Shown piece after piece: positions 8,601 through 17,497 of a stretch of 64,000 nt of DNA. Made by a program: the position numbers and the translations under genes. This DNA is from Thermoplasmata archaeon (GTDB lineage: Archaea; Thermoplasmatota; Thermoplasmata; Thermoplasmatales; Thermoplasmataceae): NCBI GenBank assembly GCA_021820525.1, contig JAKADM010000005.1, forward strand, positions 1 through 64,000, in the 5' to 3' direction. The first letter of the stretch is position 1. Each line of letters starts with the position of its first letter. The notes beneath the pieces were generated by a model. The model saw nothing but the letters and a program-made list of their open reading frames with translations. It searched no databases and was not told the DNA's origin.

Positions 8601-9247
8601 TGCCTTCAGGATATTCACTTCCAAAAACATCAGGATATGTAAATGTAAACTCCAATGAAACGCTTTACGAAAACTACAGCATGACAAACATTTACAGCGT
8701 TACATTTAAGGAGTCTGGTCTTGCATCAGGCACAAGCTGGTATGTGATATTCAACGGAATGAAGATGACAAGCACATCAGGTTCCATAACGTTCAGCAAT
8801 CTAAGCGCAGGTTCATACTATTACTTTATAGGAGTACCCTCAGGCTATTCTCTCTCTACAAATTCAGGAACTGTGAATGTCAATTCAAGTATGACCATGA
8901 CAGAGAGTTTCAGCATGAACATGTATACCATAGAATTCCATGAAACTGGTCTGGTATCCGGAACAAACTGGACGGTAATGGTCAACGGAAAGGTTTACAA
9001 CAGCACAACACAGGACATCAACGTCACAGTTCCATACGGAATGGTCAGCTACGCTGTGGGAAATGTATCTGGTTACATAAGCACAGACAGTTCAGGAATG
9101 TTCAACGCCTCAGGCAATGCCGTTGTAAACGTTCTCTTTGGAGTCCAGTCGACATACTCTGACCTGACATATATCACAATTGGAATTGCGGCCTTAACAG
9201 GTTTGGTTGCAGGTGTAGTTATAATTACAATATTCAGAAAGAAGTAA
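5660..9247 (+). CDS. Thermopsin-like (peptidase A5) giant cell-surface protein
   Basis: 1195 residues. There is an N-terminal signal/anchor helix (about 7-27), then a thermopsin-family region containing the PAPMGIGFYG motif near 110 and the NLFGNGNYVFWTQNVVDYS-type block near 170-190. A Thr/Ser/Asn-rich beta-structured ectodomain follows. Four tandem beta-sandwich repeats occupy about 830-1165, each starting F-x-E-x-GL-x-SGT-x-W. A C-terminal transmembrane helix (about 1168-1190) precedes a short RKK cytoplasmic tail. Thermopsins are acid-active secreted endopeptidases; here the protein is anchored at both ends and much longer than the ~340-residue Sulfolobus enzyme. Many N-x-S/T sequons suggest heavy glycosylation. 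It may be a surface protease, adhesin or structural layer protein of this wall-less acidophile. Catalytic residues of the family are poorly defined, so activity is uncertain. Confidence 0.82.
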   Translation: MNRKKAFLTVFVVAIMVAGMLFIVPLTSSTGTANHPSNLGKTVSNSLSSHPVNASNLKGSSSFNRQTEAMKLIGLAKNDSLPIKDLFIPNFMSQSKIVNGVVTPGYGQSPAPMGIGFYGLYNQSGTTVGQNYTFPSVAAHVNLSSLQTINIADDAPQTVTFQLNSILNNVNLFGNGNYVFWTQNVVDYSARTHQLSFVLNIWNFTTPAATSQPVLNNVLYSSSAPRISYPNAIIILGPSLQLPSSQLNLYLYMNTSIVGGRQALWFNYSLPQLKMNGTYEEAVFNSTINAAPLHYLVSGTTMTPTGYIPYDSEIMIGGPGGGSTATVQNISGSMNLMYYNTTMHMFMNVPNAYDIGSETGETSTGVDVHYLGSTAYLTSGPSMVYGLWNETNSTVNHYTGKLSNSNAFLFVAQNTKDANLGFWNWAPINGSGTFSYYLPKSAGYPYEALMNYHNINGGNKTYLNVTTSTVINLESNVNIGVYTPIIINGNKQLTESAVSGAGSAANPYVIDAYSANGINTIFAQLNDYAFPVFPGVFIYNTNYHVKVSNFHMNVTYSGFAGLLSNFYGLLNSNNLPMWVYNSTNVTISGGVFETWYSSNQNGYIEGSMVLWNSTNINVTGIQMIPFGYGALIYNPQYQYGNISFYSDLFVGASLQYKLNLTNPFWSNYLEGSSQIGMTLSGTGYFVNGSTFVTETPVISYDCNIYTGNHSVPYKDYFNGNEYWNYNGTGAYNDYGMMQVGVDMHPMIPTHSSKFTVSVLDNPSDSYYFDVGYLEITLGQASNVYQFTSGSFYIYNPTTYKMYAVSSDNFVYVKTGIMQLNSTKPFSINPSISTLNVMESGLPSGMAWTANIYNYENITLLKDGSSMIQTENGVPLYSITSKMGSISFTNIAPGYYYVTVNSTDSYGVAGSSMVGFMAIEGTTNVSVQFVHVNLYNVTFKENGLMSGTEWSVIFNGMKMTSTSGSITFTGLYAGNYSYYVSVPSGYSLPKTSGYVNVNSNETLYENYSMTNIYSVTFKESGLASGTSWYVIFNGMKMTSTSGSITFSNLSAGSYYYFIGVPSGYSLSTNSGTVNVNSSMTMTESFSMNMYTIEFHETGLVSGTNWTVMVNGKVYNSTTQDINVTVPYGMVSYAVGNVSGYISTDSSGMFNASGNAVVNVLFGVQSTYSDLTYITIGIAALTGLVAGVVIITIFRKK
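8510..8790 (+). repeat. 47-bp exact direct repeat inside two beta-repeat modules
   Basis: The bases 8510-8556 recur exactly at 8744-8790, 234 bp (78 codons) apart. They encode the same VIFNGMKMTSTSGSI segment in consecutive surface-protein repeats. Flanking parts of the two modules have diverged, so the identity looks like recent duplication or gene conversion and marks a site of possible repeat-number change. Confidence 0.9.
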
Positions 9248-9308
9248 ATCTTCTTTCTAAGAAATATTTTAACAAAACAATTAATCCTATTTCAGTATTA
9301 CTTTTTTT

Positions 9309-10748
9309 ATGACATATGAAGACTTACCAGATTTTATTTCAGATAGAAAAAAGAAAGGAGATTTTATTCAGATAGATGATGAAGTTGATCCCTATCTTGA
9401 GTTAACATGGATTCTGAATGAAGAGGAGAGGGCAGGTAAGGGAAGGACCATACTGTTTAAGAATCCAAAGGGATATGATATCCCTGTTGTGGGAAACATT
9501 TTTTCCACAGAAAATAAGATGAATGACATTTTAGGAGATACTCCATTCAATATTGGCCAGAGTCTAAGGAATTTGATAAGGCCTCCAAAGGAAAATGAAT
9601 CTATGATAGGGAGAGGTCTGGAAATGCTCCGGGAACTCGGAGGTTTAAGGCCAAAAATTCATGATAAGCTCCCTGGCGATCACATGGTAATGGACAGGGT
9701 AGATCTTGAAAGGATACCCATATGCACCACATGGCCTGATGACGCTGCCCCATTTGTGACCCTTCCAGTTGTCATAACAAGGGATCCTGCAACGGGAATA
9801 AAAAATGCAGGAATGTACAGAATGCAGATGTACGATTCTGAAACAATGGGGATGCACTGGCAGATTCACAAGGATGGGTCAAGGCACTTTCAGGACAACA
9901 GGGAAAGGGGAAAAATTATGGACGTATCCGTCACTCTCGGCACAGATCCATTAACTATTTTTTCCGCCGTGGCACCACTGCCTGAACCTCTTGATGAGTT
10001 TTCATTCTGGGGGCTCATAAGCAAGAAAAGGATGGATCTTGTAAAGGGGCAGAGTGTTGACATACAATATCCAATGAACTCTGAAATTGTTCTGGAAGGG
10101 TATATTGACACGTCAGAAACTAGGATGGAGGGTCCCTTTGGTGATCATACGGGATATTACTCACTTGCAGAGGAGTTTCCTGTGTTTCACGTTAAAAAAA
10201 TAGTTCAGAAGAAGAATCCTGTATATCCAGCAACCATAGTGGGAAAACTGTGGCATGAGGATGTTATAATGGGAAAGGCCATAGAAAGACTATTTCTTTC
10301 TCTCATAACACTTCAAATACCAGAAATAGTTGATATGAACACAATGGAGGAAGCCGTATTCCACAATATGGTTGTCGTATCCATAAAGAAAAGATATCCG
10401 GGGCATGCCAAGAAGGTCATGTTTTCCATATGGGGTACCGGTCAGTTGATGTTTTCAAAGATCGTTCTGGTTGTAGATCCTGATATCAATGTACATGACA
10501 GAAAGCAGGTTATCTGGGCAATGACCACAAGAATTGACCCGTCAAGGGATGTTGTTATTATACCGGGAACACATACAGACAGCCTTGATCATGCATCTGC
10601 CCTGTTCAATTATGGTTCAAAAATGGGTATTGACGCAACTAAAAAGTGGAAATCAGAGGGGTACGAAAGAGAATGGCCGGAAACGCTGGAAATGAAGAAA
10701 GATATAGACGAGAGAGTACAGGAATTAAGAAAGAAACTGAGTCTTTAG
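9309..10748 (+). CDS. UbiD-family decarboxylase
   Basis: 479 residues, full length for UbiD-type prenylated-FMN-dependent (de)carboxylases. Visible family blocks include the mid-protein MGMHWQIHKDGSRHF segment and the EGPFGDHTGYYS segment carrying catalytic acidic residues. The following gene is a UbiA-type prenyltransferase overlapping its 3' end, a pairing typical of quinone biosynthesis. In archaea making menaquinone by the futalosine route the corresponding proteins are MqnL and MqnP; assignment to that pathway is inference from this pair and the quinone-using complexes elsewhere in the window. The prenyl-FMN maker UbiX is not encoded here. Confidence 0.88.
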   Translation: MTYEDLPDFISDRKKKGDFIQIDDEVDPYLELTWILNEEERAGKGRTILFKNPKGYDIPVVGNIFSTENKMNDILGDTPFNIGQSLRNLIRPPKENESMIGRGLEMLRELGGLRPKIHDKLPGDHMVMDRVDLERIPICTTWPDDAAPFVTLPVVITRDPATGIKNAGMYRMQMYDSETMGMHWQIHKDGSRHFQDNRERGKIMDVSVTLGTDPLTIFSAVAPLPEPLDEFSFWGLISKKRMDLVKGQSVDIQYPMNSEIVLEGYIDTSETRMEGPFGDHTGYYSLAEEFPVFHVKKIVQKKNPVYPATIVGKLWHEDVIMGKAIERLFLSLITLQIPEIVDMNTMEEAVFHNMVVVSIKKRYPGHAKKVMFSIWGTGQLMFSKIVLVVDPDINVHDRKQVIWAMTTRIDPSRDVVIIPGTHTDSLDHASALFNYGSKMGIDATKKWKSEGYEREWPETLEMKKDIDERVQELRKKLSL

Positions 10749-11596
10749 GCCTGCACGACATTGCCGATTTCATAAAGATCGAACATACCGTATTCGATCT
10801 TCCCTTTATACTTGCAGGGAGTTTTATTGCAGCCGGCGGATATCCCGGAATAAGAATAATCATACTTGTACTTCTTGCAGGCACACTGGCAAGAGCAACG
10901 GGCATGGCCATAAACAGAGTCATAGGAAGAAAATATGATCTCATTAACCCAAGAAAGAAAAACTGGAGTCTGGTCAACGGGAAGATGTCCCTGAAACAGG
11001 CATACATGTTTGTATTTATAACTGCGGCACTGTTTGAATTAACTACCTTTTTGATAAACAGTTTTGTCTTCGTTCTTTCACCCATAGTTCTTTTCTTATT
11101 CATCCTTGATCCCATGCTTAAGAAGGTTACAAGGTGGAGACACCTGTTCATGGGCTTTACAATAGGCGTTGGAGTTATGGCAGGATATCTTGCTGTCAAT
11201 CCATCATTCCCTGCATTACCTGAGATTTATTTTCTCGTGATGGCAACGGGAACATGGATAGGTGGATTCGATATGATTTATACCATTCCCGACAGGGAAT
11301 ATGACATTGAAAATGGCCTGAAAACCGTCATGACTGCCTATGGAATTAAGAATGGAATGATAATATCTGCAATAACCCATGCAGTAACCATATTTTTCTT
11401 TGCATCACTAATATTCTATATTAGATCATATTTTTACGTTGCAGGTTTTTTAATCATTTCCATACTCATAATTTACCAGCATCTCATTGTGAATCCATCG
11501 GATCCAAAATCAATCAGGGTGTCATTCCTGAACTCAAATTCCTTTATTGGAATAATATTTCTTACAGCCCTCATTCTTACCCAATATTTACATTAG
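10673..11596 (+). CDS. UbiA-family aromatic prenyltransferase
   Basis: About 307 residues with eight or nine transmembrane helices. Both aspartate-rich motifs of the UbiA family are present: NRVIGRKYD, binding the Mg-diphosphate of the prenyl donor, and IPDREYD in the second half. A GTG at 10646 opens the frame further upstream, but ATG 10673 is preferred: it follows GAGGGG by about a dozen bases and shortens the overlap with the UbiD gene to 76 bp. The conserved part starts even later (FIKIEHTVFDLP), so the true start remains uncertain. It probably attaches the isoprenoid tail to the naphthoate precursor of menaquinone. The last 20 bp overlap the 3' end of the convergent MFS gene. Confidence 0.85.
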   Translation: MAGNAGNEERYRRESTGIKKETESLGLHDIADFIKIEHTVFDLPFILAGSFIAAGGYPGIRIIILVLLAGTLARATGMAINRVIGRKYDLINPRKKNWSLVNGKMSLKQAYMFVFITAALFELTTFLINSFVFVLSPIVLFLFILDPMLKKVTRWRHLFMGFTIGVGVMAGYLAVNPSFPALPEIYFLVMATGTWIGGFDMIYTIPDREYDIENGLKTVMTAYGIKNGMIISAITHAVTIFFFASLIFYIRSYFYVAGFLIISILIIYQHLIVNPSDPKSIRVSFLNSNSFIGIIFLTALILTQYLH

Positions 11597-12757
11597 CATT
11601 CCTGTTTACATTCCTTTGAAGTGCCATAAACATCATTATGGCCAGGACTGCAAATAGATCAAGGGATGCCCAGGTCTTTATGCCATTATAGGCATATACA
11701 TAAAGGAAGAATGAGCCTATGGAAGGGCCAAGTCCACGGGCTGTGGAATTCATCATCGAGTTAAATCCATTGTACCTTCCTATCCTGTCGGGAGGGGCAA
11801 TCTTTGTAACTATGCTGCTGATGCCAGGGGATGAAAAGTTTTCGCCTATGGTGATCAGAATCATTATGGACATGAAATCCAGGAGGCCATGGGAAAAGGC
11901 TGACATGAAATAGCCTGTGGCATAAAAAGAAGACCCGAGCTGCATTGCCCTCAGGTCGCTTATCTTCCTGAATATTATGTTCATGGGCAACTGGCCTAAA
12001 ACTACAACTGTGCCGTTTACGGCATAAATATATCCAATGTAGGCAGCTGGAACTCCACCCTGAATGTTCGCATAGGTTGGGAACGTGACGTTGAACTGTG
12101 ATGTAAGGATTGTTAGAAAGAGTGTTCCTGTTGAAAAAATAAGGAGGTTCCTGTCAAAACTTATGAATCCAGTGCCTCTGTTCCTGTCGGAAAATCTCAT
12201 CTTCATATCATGCATAAAAAAGAGCACAGTCGCAAATTGTAAAATGGAAGATATGGAAGAAAAGAGGAATATGTACTGGACACCTGTGCCATAAACCACG
12301 GAACCGATTATTGGTCCCACAGCCCAGCCTATATTTGTAAATATTCTGTATATTCCGAATGCACTTCTCCTCATTTCGGCTGTGGTTGTGTCAGCAACAA
12401 CCGCTGAACTTGCCGGAAATACAAGGGCTCCTGAAACAGAAGAGAGCAGGAACATGGCAGATATGTCAATGACTGAATATTTAAAAATAAAGAATACAAA
12501 GACCATGAAGTAACTTATTGCCCCAATGATGGAGCCTGTGAGGATTGTAAACTTTCGTCCCCATATATCTCCAATGTATCCTCCAACTATGGAGAATATA
12601 ATGGACATCAGGGCCATGCCTCCAAAAATCAGGCCAACGTATATGATTGGTACACTTAAAACAACGGTTAAGAATATAGCCAGAAAGGGCCAGGTTGCAC
12701 CTATTCCAAAGGATCTTATGGATGAGGCAATGGATGCGACCCAGAAATTCTTCTCAT
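11577..12757 (-). CDS. MFS transporter with displaced or non-canonical start
   Basis: Major facilitator superfamily permease. From the first in-frame ATG (12617) only 346 residues and about ten helices would be made, starting just before the diagnostic loop GGYIGDIWGRK. The frame is open upstream to a TGA near 12786 and encodes an obvious missing N-terminal helix (NFWVASIASSIRSFGIG and onward). No ATG, GTG or TTG occurs in that extension. An ATG at 12757 sits exactly where a start is expected but is out of frame by one base: reading ATG AGA AGA then one extra A would give M-R-R-N-F-W. Either the gene carries a one-base deletion in the AGAAGAATTT run (mutation or sequencing error) or it starts at a rare codon such as ATT (12767). 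Substrate unknown. Confidence 0.75.
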
Positions 12758-12817
12758 AACCCTGAATCTGTTTGAAATTCGTTTTTCAGTATGTTTTTCC
12801 CATATAAAATAATGTTT

Positions 12818-13363
12818 TTAGAACTCAGGGTCAAACTTCTCGTTATAGAGTTCTATAGAATCCATTATCTCCTTCTTTGCCTCTTCTGCATTTCCATAGC
12901 CCTCAACCTTTGTTTTCTTGCCCTCCAGAACCTTGTAGGTTTCGAAGAAATTCTGAATCTCCTTGAGAAGGTGAGGATTTACATCATCTATGGTTTTCAG
13001 AACCTTGTTTGCCGGATCCTTTACTGCCGCAGCAATTATTTTGTTATCTCTGTCTTCACCGTCAATCATTTTCATAACCCCAAGAGGCCTTGAGAGAACA
13101 ATTGTTCCCGGTGGAAGAGGATAGGTTGTGAGCACAAGGACATCCAGGGGATCTCCATCAGCATAGTATGTTCTTGGTATAAAACCATAGTTGGCAGGGT
13201 ACATCACTGATGAATATAGAACTCTGTCAAGAATTATTCCAGGGCCACCCTTGTTGGCTTCAAATTTGTTCCTTGAACCCATGGGCGTTTCAATCACAGC
13301 ATAAAATTCCTCAGGTGCATTTTCACCGAAGGATACATCTGTCCATAGACTTCCTTTTGGCAT
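12818..13363 (-). CDS. ppa: Inorganic pyrophosphatase (family I)
   Basis: 181 residues, the normal length of archaeal soluble PPases, which form hexamers and hydrolyse pyrophosphate from biosynthetic reactions. The signature ADGDPLDVLVL (D-x-D-P-x-D-x-x) is present, as are the metal- and phosphate-binding blocks YPANYGFIPRTYY and the ME-type loop around EDRDNK. It is monocistronic, with ATG 13363 facing the TYW1 gene across an 88-bp divergent promoter region. Confidence 0.96.
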   Translation of the reverse strand: MPKGSLWTDVSFGENAPEEFYAVIETPMGSRNKFEANKGGPGIILDRVLYSSVMYPANYGFIPRTYYADGDPLDVLVLTTYPLPPGTIVLSRPLGVMKMIDGEDRDNKIIAAAVKDPANKVLKTIDDVNPHLLKEIQNFFETYKVLEGKKTKVEGYGNAEEAKKEIMDSIELYNEKFDPEF

Positions 13364-13451
13364 AAATCATCATATTGTCTACTTTAAAAAACATTATGAT
13401 TTTTCATTTGGAATTGCTCAATGCTTAAATAAGGGTTTTGCCTTTTAGAAC

Positions 13452-14390
13452 GTGGTCGAAAATAAGTATCAGGAAGTATATAAAAAGCAGCATTATGGTC
13501 TGGTCGGGAAACATTCAGCGGTAAAGGTTTGCCACTGGACAAAGAGTGAACTTACTGGTGGAAAATCATGTTATAAGGGAACCTTTTACGGAATAAATTC
13601 ACACCAGTGCATTCAGATGACTCCGGCATTAAATTCATGCACTGAGAACTGTGCATTTTGCTGGAGATTCAATGGATTTGACAGCATGAGGATAAGCGAT
13701 GAGGATGATCCTGAGTTTATTCTGAATGAAAGTATAAAGGCCCATATGAAACTCATATCTGGCTTCAAGGGAAATCCAAAGGTAACTGAAGAGAAATGGA
13801 AGGAGGCAGAGAACCCAAAGCATATAGCCATATCTCTTACGGGAGAGCCCACACTTTACACAAGGCTTGGAGAATTTATTGAGCTCGCCCATAAGAGAGG
13901 CTTTTCCACATTTCTTGTGACCAATGGCACATTGCCAATGGTTCTTGAAAAGCTTGATCCCCTCCCAACACAGCTCTATGTTACAACCGCAGGCCCAACA
14001 AAGGAAATATTCAATACGCTTTTGAATCCATCCATAGGCAATGCATGGGAGAACTTTACAAAAACAATGGAACTTTTGCCATCCCTTGACACAAGGAAGG
14101 TAATAAGGCATACACTTGTAAAGGGAATAAACATGCCATTTATTGATGAATATGCCCGCTGGGATTCCATTGCCCAACCCCATTTTATCGAATCCAAGGG
14201 ATATGTTCATGTAGGACAGTCCATAGCAAGGCTAAGCGAGGACAACATGCCATCCCACGACGAAATAATGGAGTTCACAATTTCTCTCAGCGAAAAGCTT
14301 GGATATGAAATTGCGGCCGAAAGAAGGGATAGCAGAGTATCCCTGATGGCTAAGGATCCATCTATGGCAAAAATTAATTTCAGCAGATAA
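13452..14390 (+). CDS. twy1: 4-demethylwyosine synthase TYW1 (radical SAM)
   Basis: 312 residues from GTG 13452, which follows a TATA-like TTAAATA at leaderless distance. A radical-SAM C-x3-C-x2-C motif (CTENCAFCW) is present and three further cysteines lie in the N-terminal part (residues ~27, 40 and 53), as in archaeal TYW1, which carries a second Fe-S cluster. The enzyme condenses N1-methylguanosine-37 of tRNA-Phe with pyruvate to form the wyosine tricycle. Archaeal TYW1 lacks the flavodoxin domain of the yeast protein, matching this length. Downstream ALSLTGEPT-like and HGQSIAR-like blocks fit the family. Confidence 0.93.
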   Translation: MVENKYQEVYKKQHYGLVGKHSAVKVCHWTKSELTGGKSCYKGTFYGINSHQCIQMTPALNSCTENCAFCWRFNGFDSMRISDEDDPEFILNESIKAHMKLISGFKGNPKVTEEKWKEAENPKHIAISLTGEPTLYTRLGEFIELAHKRGFSTFLVTNGTLPMVLEKLDPLPTQLYVTTAGPTKEIFNTLLNPSIGNAWENFTKTMELLPSLDTRKVIRHTLVKGINMPFIDEYARWDSIAQPHFIESKGYVHVGQSIARLSEDNMPSHDEIMEFTISLSEKLGYEIAAERRDSRVSLMAKDPSMAKINFSR

Positions 14391-14485
14391 CTTTATTCTT
14401 AAAACAGATAAATTTTTCCAATATATCCTGTTGCGTGAGTATTAATAAACCTTCAATTTAAAATAAACATTGTGCATCAGGAGTC

Positions 14486-15679
14486 ATGCTCGATTATACT
14501 TTTACTGAGGAGCAAAATCTTTTGAGGCAGACTGTAAGGGAGTTTGCAAATCGTGAAATAAAGCCCAAGATTAAGGAAATGATAAAAAACAGGAAGATTC
14601 CAGATTCCATTTTAAAGGGTATGGCTGACCAGGGATTATTTGGAATGGCTGTTCCTGAAAAATATGGTGGTCCGGAATATGATCCCGTTACCATAGGTAT
14701 AGTAGCGGAGGAAATAGGAAGGGCTGACCCCACAGTGTCCATACCAGTCTTTTTCCTTGTGGATAATGCATGGTCATACCTCCTTGCCAAATATGGTACA
14801 GAATCTGTAAAGGAGAAGGTTCTTGGAGATGTTGTGAAGGGAAGGAAGTTTATTGGAATTGCATCGACCGAGCCGAATTTTGGTTCAGACGTGGCATCAA
14901 TGACAACAACTGCAAGGCACGAAAAGGGGAAATTTAAAGTCAACGGAGAAAAAGCCTATATAAGCATGGTACGGGAAATAAAGGAAATTGGGGGTGGATT
15001 CATAACAGTTGCCAAGACAGCGCCGGAAAAGAAAGGCACATCGGGCACATCACTTATATACCTTCCCTATTCAGATCAGCATTTTGATCTGACATATCTT
15101 GAAGAGATGGGAAGGGAGGGCTCAAGCTGGGGAGCCTTCAAAATAACGGACTATGAAGTGGATGAAGAAAATCTACTCTGGAGAGAAAATGATGGTTTCA
15201 GGATAGTTCATGAAGGCTTCGAGTTCGCAAGGGCCATGATTGCAGTCATAAGCGCAGGGGCAGCTCTGGAATCCATTGGAAGAGGCGTTGATTATATGAA
15301 GCAGAGAATAGCCTTTGGAAAATCTCTCACCAAATTCCAGGGGCTACAGTTCCAGGTTGCTGACAACACTGCAAAAATGGAAACCGCACTCGATCTTGGA
15401 TATAAGGCCTTATGGACATACTGGCAGGAACAGAAATATGGAAAGTTCACAAGGTTTCAGGTTTCCAAGGAAGTGGCAAAGGCAAAACTTCTATCAACAA
15501 CATGGGCATTCGATGCAATAAATGATGCCCTGCAGTGGCAGGGTGCCTATGGATATAGCAAGGACTGCCCTGAGGAATGGGCCCTTAGAGGCATCAGATC
15601 TTTCCAGCTGGCTGAAGGCTCAAGGGAGATAATGAGGCAGATTGTGGCCAGAGAAACAATAGGTAAGGAGTTTATATGA
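14486..15679 (+). CDS. Acyl-CoA dehydrogenase
   Basis: 397 residues with the three-part acyl-CoA dehydrogenase fold: N-terminal helical (FTEEQNLLRQTVREF), middle beta (ASTEPNFGSDVA) and C-terminal helical. The C-terminal AEGSREIMRQIVARE is the EG-T/S FAD-binding signature. It oxidises acyl-CoA at the alpha-beta bond, passing electrons to an electron-transfer flavoprotein not in this window. AGGAG lies seven bases before ATG 14486, a good ribosome binding site. Chain-length preference cannot be read from sequence; no beta-oxidation partners are adjacent. Confidence 0.93.
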   Translation: MLDYTFTEEQNLLRQTVREFANREIKPKIKEMIKNRKIPDSILKGMADQGLFGMAVPEKYGGPEYDPVTIGIVAEEIGRADPTVSIPVFFLVDNAWSYLLAKYGTESVKEKVLGDVVKGRKFIGIASTEPNFGSDVASMTTTARHEKGKFKVNGEKAYISMVREIKEIGGGFITVAKTAPEKKGTSGTSLIYLPYSDQHFDLTYLEEMGREGSSWGAFKITDYEVDEENLLWRENDGFRIVHEGFEFARAMIAVISAGAALESIGRGVDYMKQRIAFGKSLTKFQGLQFQVADNTAKMETALDLGYKALWTYWQEQKYGKFTRFQVSKEVAKAKLLSTTWAFDAINDALQWQGAYGYSKDCPEEWALRGIRSFQLAEGSREIMRQIVARETIGKEFI

Positions 15680-15793
15680 GCCTTTTTGGCATTTAATTAT
15701 CCCTATTTCCTTTTTTATTTCTACCCTATTGAATTTAAAGGAATATGGGGTTGCATAAAATTAATATACAATCTAATCTAACTAAATCTGTAA

Positions 15794-16711
15794 ATGTTAT
15801 TTCGTGAAGTTGATAGGAAGCTGGATATGTCTCTGACCATATCCACAAAGATACAGAGTTCACTCATATCAGTTGTGGAAAGGGATTATGGTAAACTGCC
15901 CGTATATATTCATATAGCGGATGGGAAGGCCTTAATGGACATATTTCTGACAATAGATAAAACCGAAAAGTTTGGGTTGAGGAGCAATGCTTACGAATCC
16001 ATAATAAGGGAACCCTATCAGATTTTGCGCATAAAAATGAACGATATTCCTGGAAATGAACTCCTGAGGGACGACATAATGAGCATCCCGTCCCTGATCA
16101 TAAGCTATCTGTATATTGAAAGAGGAAGAATTTACGGAAGAATGAGATTTCATCACTCCGATCTTCCATCTGTAAACAAACTCATAGAGAAGGTTGTCTC
16201 CAGCGATGCAACAACTCTGGTTGATATGGGCCCAGGTTCTGGAGGAATCTGGGAAATTAACGAGTTGAACAGGTTTCTTCCCCTCTCTGTCATAACCTAC
16301 GATCAGGATCTTCCAGAAGAATGGAAATTTACAGTTGCTCTTGATATATTTACCGAGCTCAAATCACAGAGGTCAACCAAGGGTTCCTATAATCTCATTT
16401 TTTATGGAAGCAATGGAATGGAACAAATTCCCGGAAAGATAATTTCAAAGGAGAGCAATATATCAGAAATTTCTGGGACAAGTGAGATTGCAAATGAATT
16501 GTGGCATGAATCCTCATCAAGATTTGTAAGCCGCATAGCGGTTTTCGGAAAACAGGCTGAAGGAAAGGCCAGAACAACCATAATTCTTCCGAGAATACTT
16601 GCACAGGATCAGCTGGTAATTCTTTCAAATATAGGCAGGAAATACTATGATAAGGGTTTTAAAATTACCGCCTTCCGTGATTATTCATATGACATATGGC
16701 AGTGGGTTTGA
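15794..16711 (+). CDS. Hypothetical protein, 305 aa
   Basis: Not recognised. The protein is soluble-looking with no transmembrane segment, an N-terminal mixed alpha/beta region, a glycine-rich DMGPGSGGIWEINE stretch near 150 that could be a turn-rich linker, and a C-terminal half with amphipathic helices ending in YDIWQWV. A leaderless promoter is likely (TTAATATACA about 25 bases before ATG 15794). It sits 22 bp before the zinc-ribbon membrane gene, probably in the same transcript. The GPGSGG run is not in a Rossmann context, so I do not call a methyltransferase. Confidence 0.6.
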   Translation: MLFREVDRKLDMSLTISTKIQSSLISVVERDYGKLPVYIHIADGKALMDIFLTIDKTEKFGLRSNAYESIIREPYQILRIKMNDIPGNELLRDDIMSIPSLIISYLYIERGRIYGRMRFHHSDLPSVNKLIEKVVSSDATTLVDMGPGSGGIWEINELNRFLPLSVITYDQDLPEEWKFTVALDIFTELKSQRSTKGSYNLIFYGSNGMEQIPGKIISKESNISEISGTSEIANELWHESSSRFVSRIAVFGKQAEGKARTTIILPRILAQDQLVILSNIGRKYYDKGFKITAFRDYSYDIWQWV

Positions 16712-16733
16712 AAATTAAAGCAGAGGGAGGGCA

Positions 16734-17480
16734 ATGGAAACATTCCATATGAGATGCCCAAAATGTGGTACGGAATTAAGGGGGAACCCTGATCATTGCC
16801 CCATATGCCATTATGTGTTCTCAGAAAATTATGCATTTTTTCCAATATATCTCGAACTATTTTTAATTTCCATTGTGGTTTACAGTTTAATCCACAGGTT
16901 CGGGAATAATTCTTTACTGGGATTCCACAGTATAATTTTTCATTTTTTACCTGATATAATTTCCCTTCTGATCTTATTTTCAGGGACATTTTTATTAAGG
17001 AAATTCTATGTTAAAGGTACAGGAATGCCTGACATTGAATTTTCCTCTGAATCTCTGGCAGCCCTTCTGTCAATGATATTTGTCTCTGTTAACTTAATAC
17101 TGGTCTTGCTCTTATACCATATTTTATATGTGGGTCGTTCTGCATTGATCAATAATACGCTGGATATATCCATACTTTCAGAGTCAATTTCCTATACATC
17201 ATACATCTTTTCCCTGCTGATGCTTGTTTCACTTTATGGTATTGTAAAATTAAGCACAATGAGAGGGAACAGGATTTCCTATTTCTCCGGCATATTCCTC
17301 TTTTTGGGATGGTTTTTGTTCAGGCTCCCTGTAGTGGTAAGCAGCCCAGGTTTCTCAACAGATCTTTTCCTTAATTACAGGTCTTTATATCTCCTTATGA
17401 ATGACAGTTCTCTGGCAGGTCTCATACTAATTATGATATTCTCAATAATTCTTATTATTTTTACGAGAAATATGTCGTGA
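16734..17480 (+). CDS. Zinc-ribbon membrane protein
   Basis: 248 residues. An N-terminal zinc ribbon (C8-x2-C11 ... C22-x2-C25; CPKCG and CPICH) is followed by about six hydrophobic helices. GGAGGG six bases before ATG is a strong Shine-Dalgarno, fitting a second gene in an operon with the upstream hypothetical protein. Zinc-ribbon plus membrane-helix proteins are frequent and uncharacterised in Thermoplasmatales; a sensory or assembly role is conceivable but not supported. Confidence 0.65.
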   Translation: METFHMRCPKCGTELRGNPDHCPICHYVFSENYAFFPIYLELFLISIVVYSLIHRFGNNSLLGFHSIIFHFLPDIISLLILFSGTFLLRKFYVKGTGMPDIEFSSESLAALLSMIFVSVNLILVLLLYHILYVGRSALINNTLDISILSESISYTSYIFSLLMLVSLYGIVKLSTMRGNRISYFSGIFLFLGWFLFRLPVVVSSPGFSTDLFLNYRSLYLLMNDSSLAGLILIMIFSIILIIFTRNMS

Positions 17481-17497
17481 AAAAATATATTAAAATG

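Noticed and set aside
10639-11199. 186-codon minus-strand ORF over the UbiA gene
   Set aside because: Complement of a membrane protein gene with clear catalytic motifs on the plus strand.
13635-14210. 191-codon ORF antisense to the TYW1 gene
   Set aside because: Shadow of a strongly conserved radical-SAM gene; composition is not protein-like.
16245-16260. GPGSGG stretch in the 305-aa hypothetical as a methyltransferase SAM loop
   Set aside because: Not followed by the expected strand/acidic residue pattern of a Rossmann methyltransferase.
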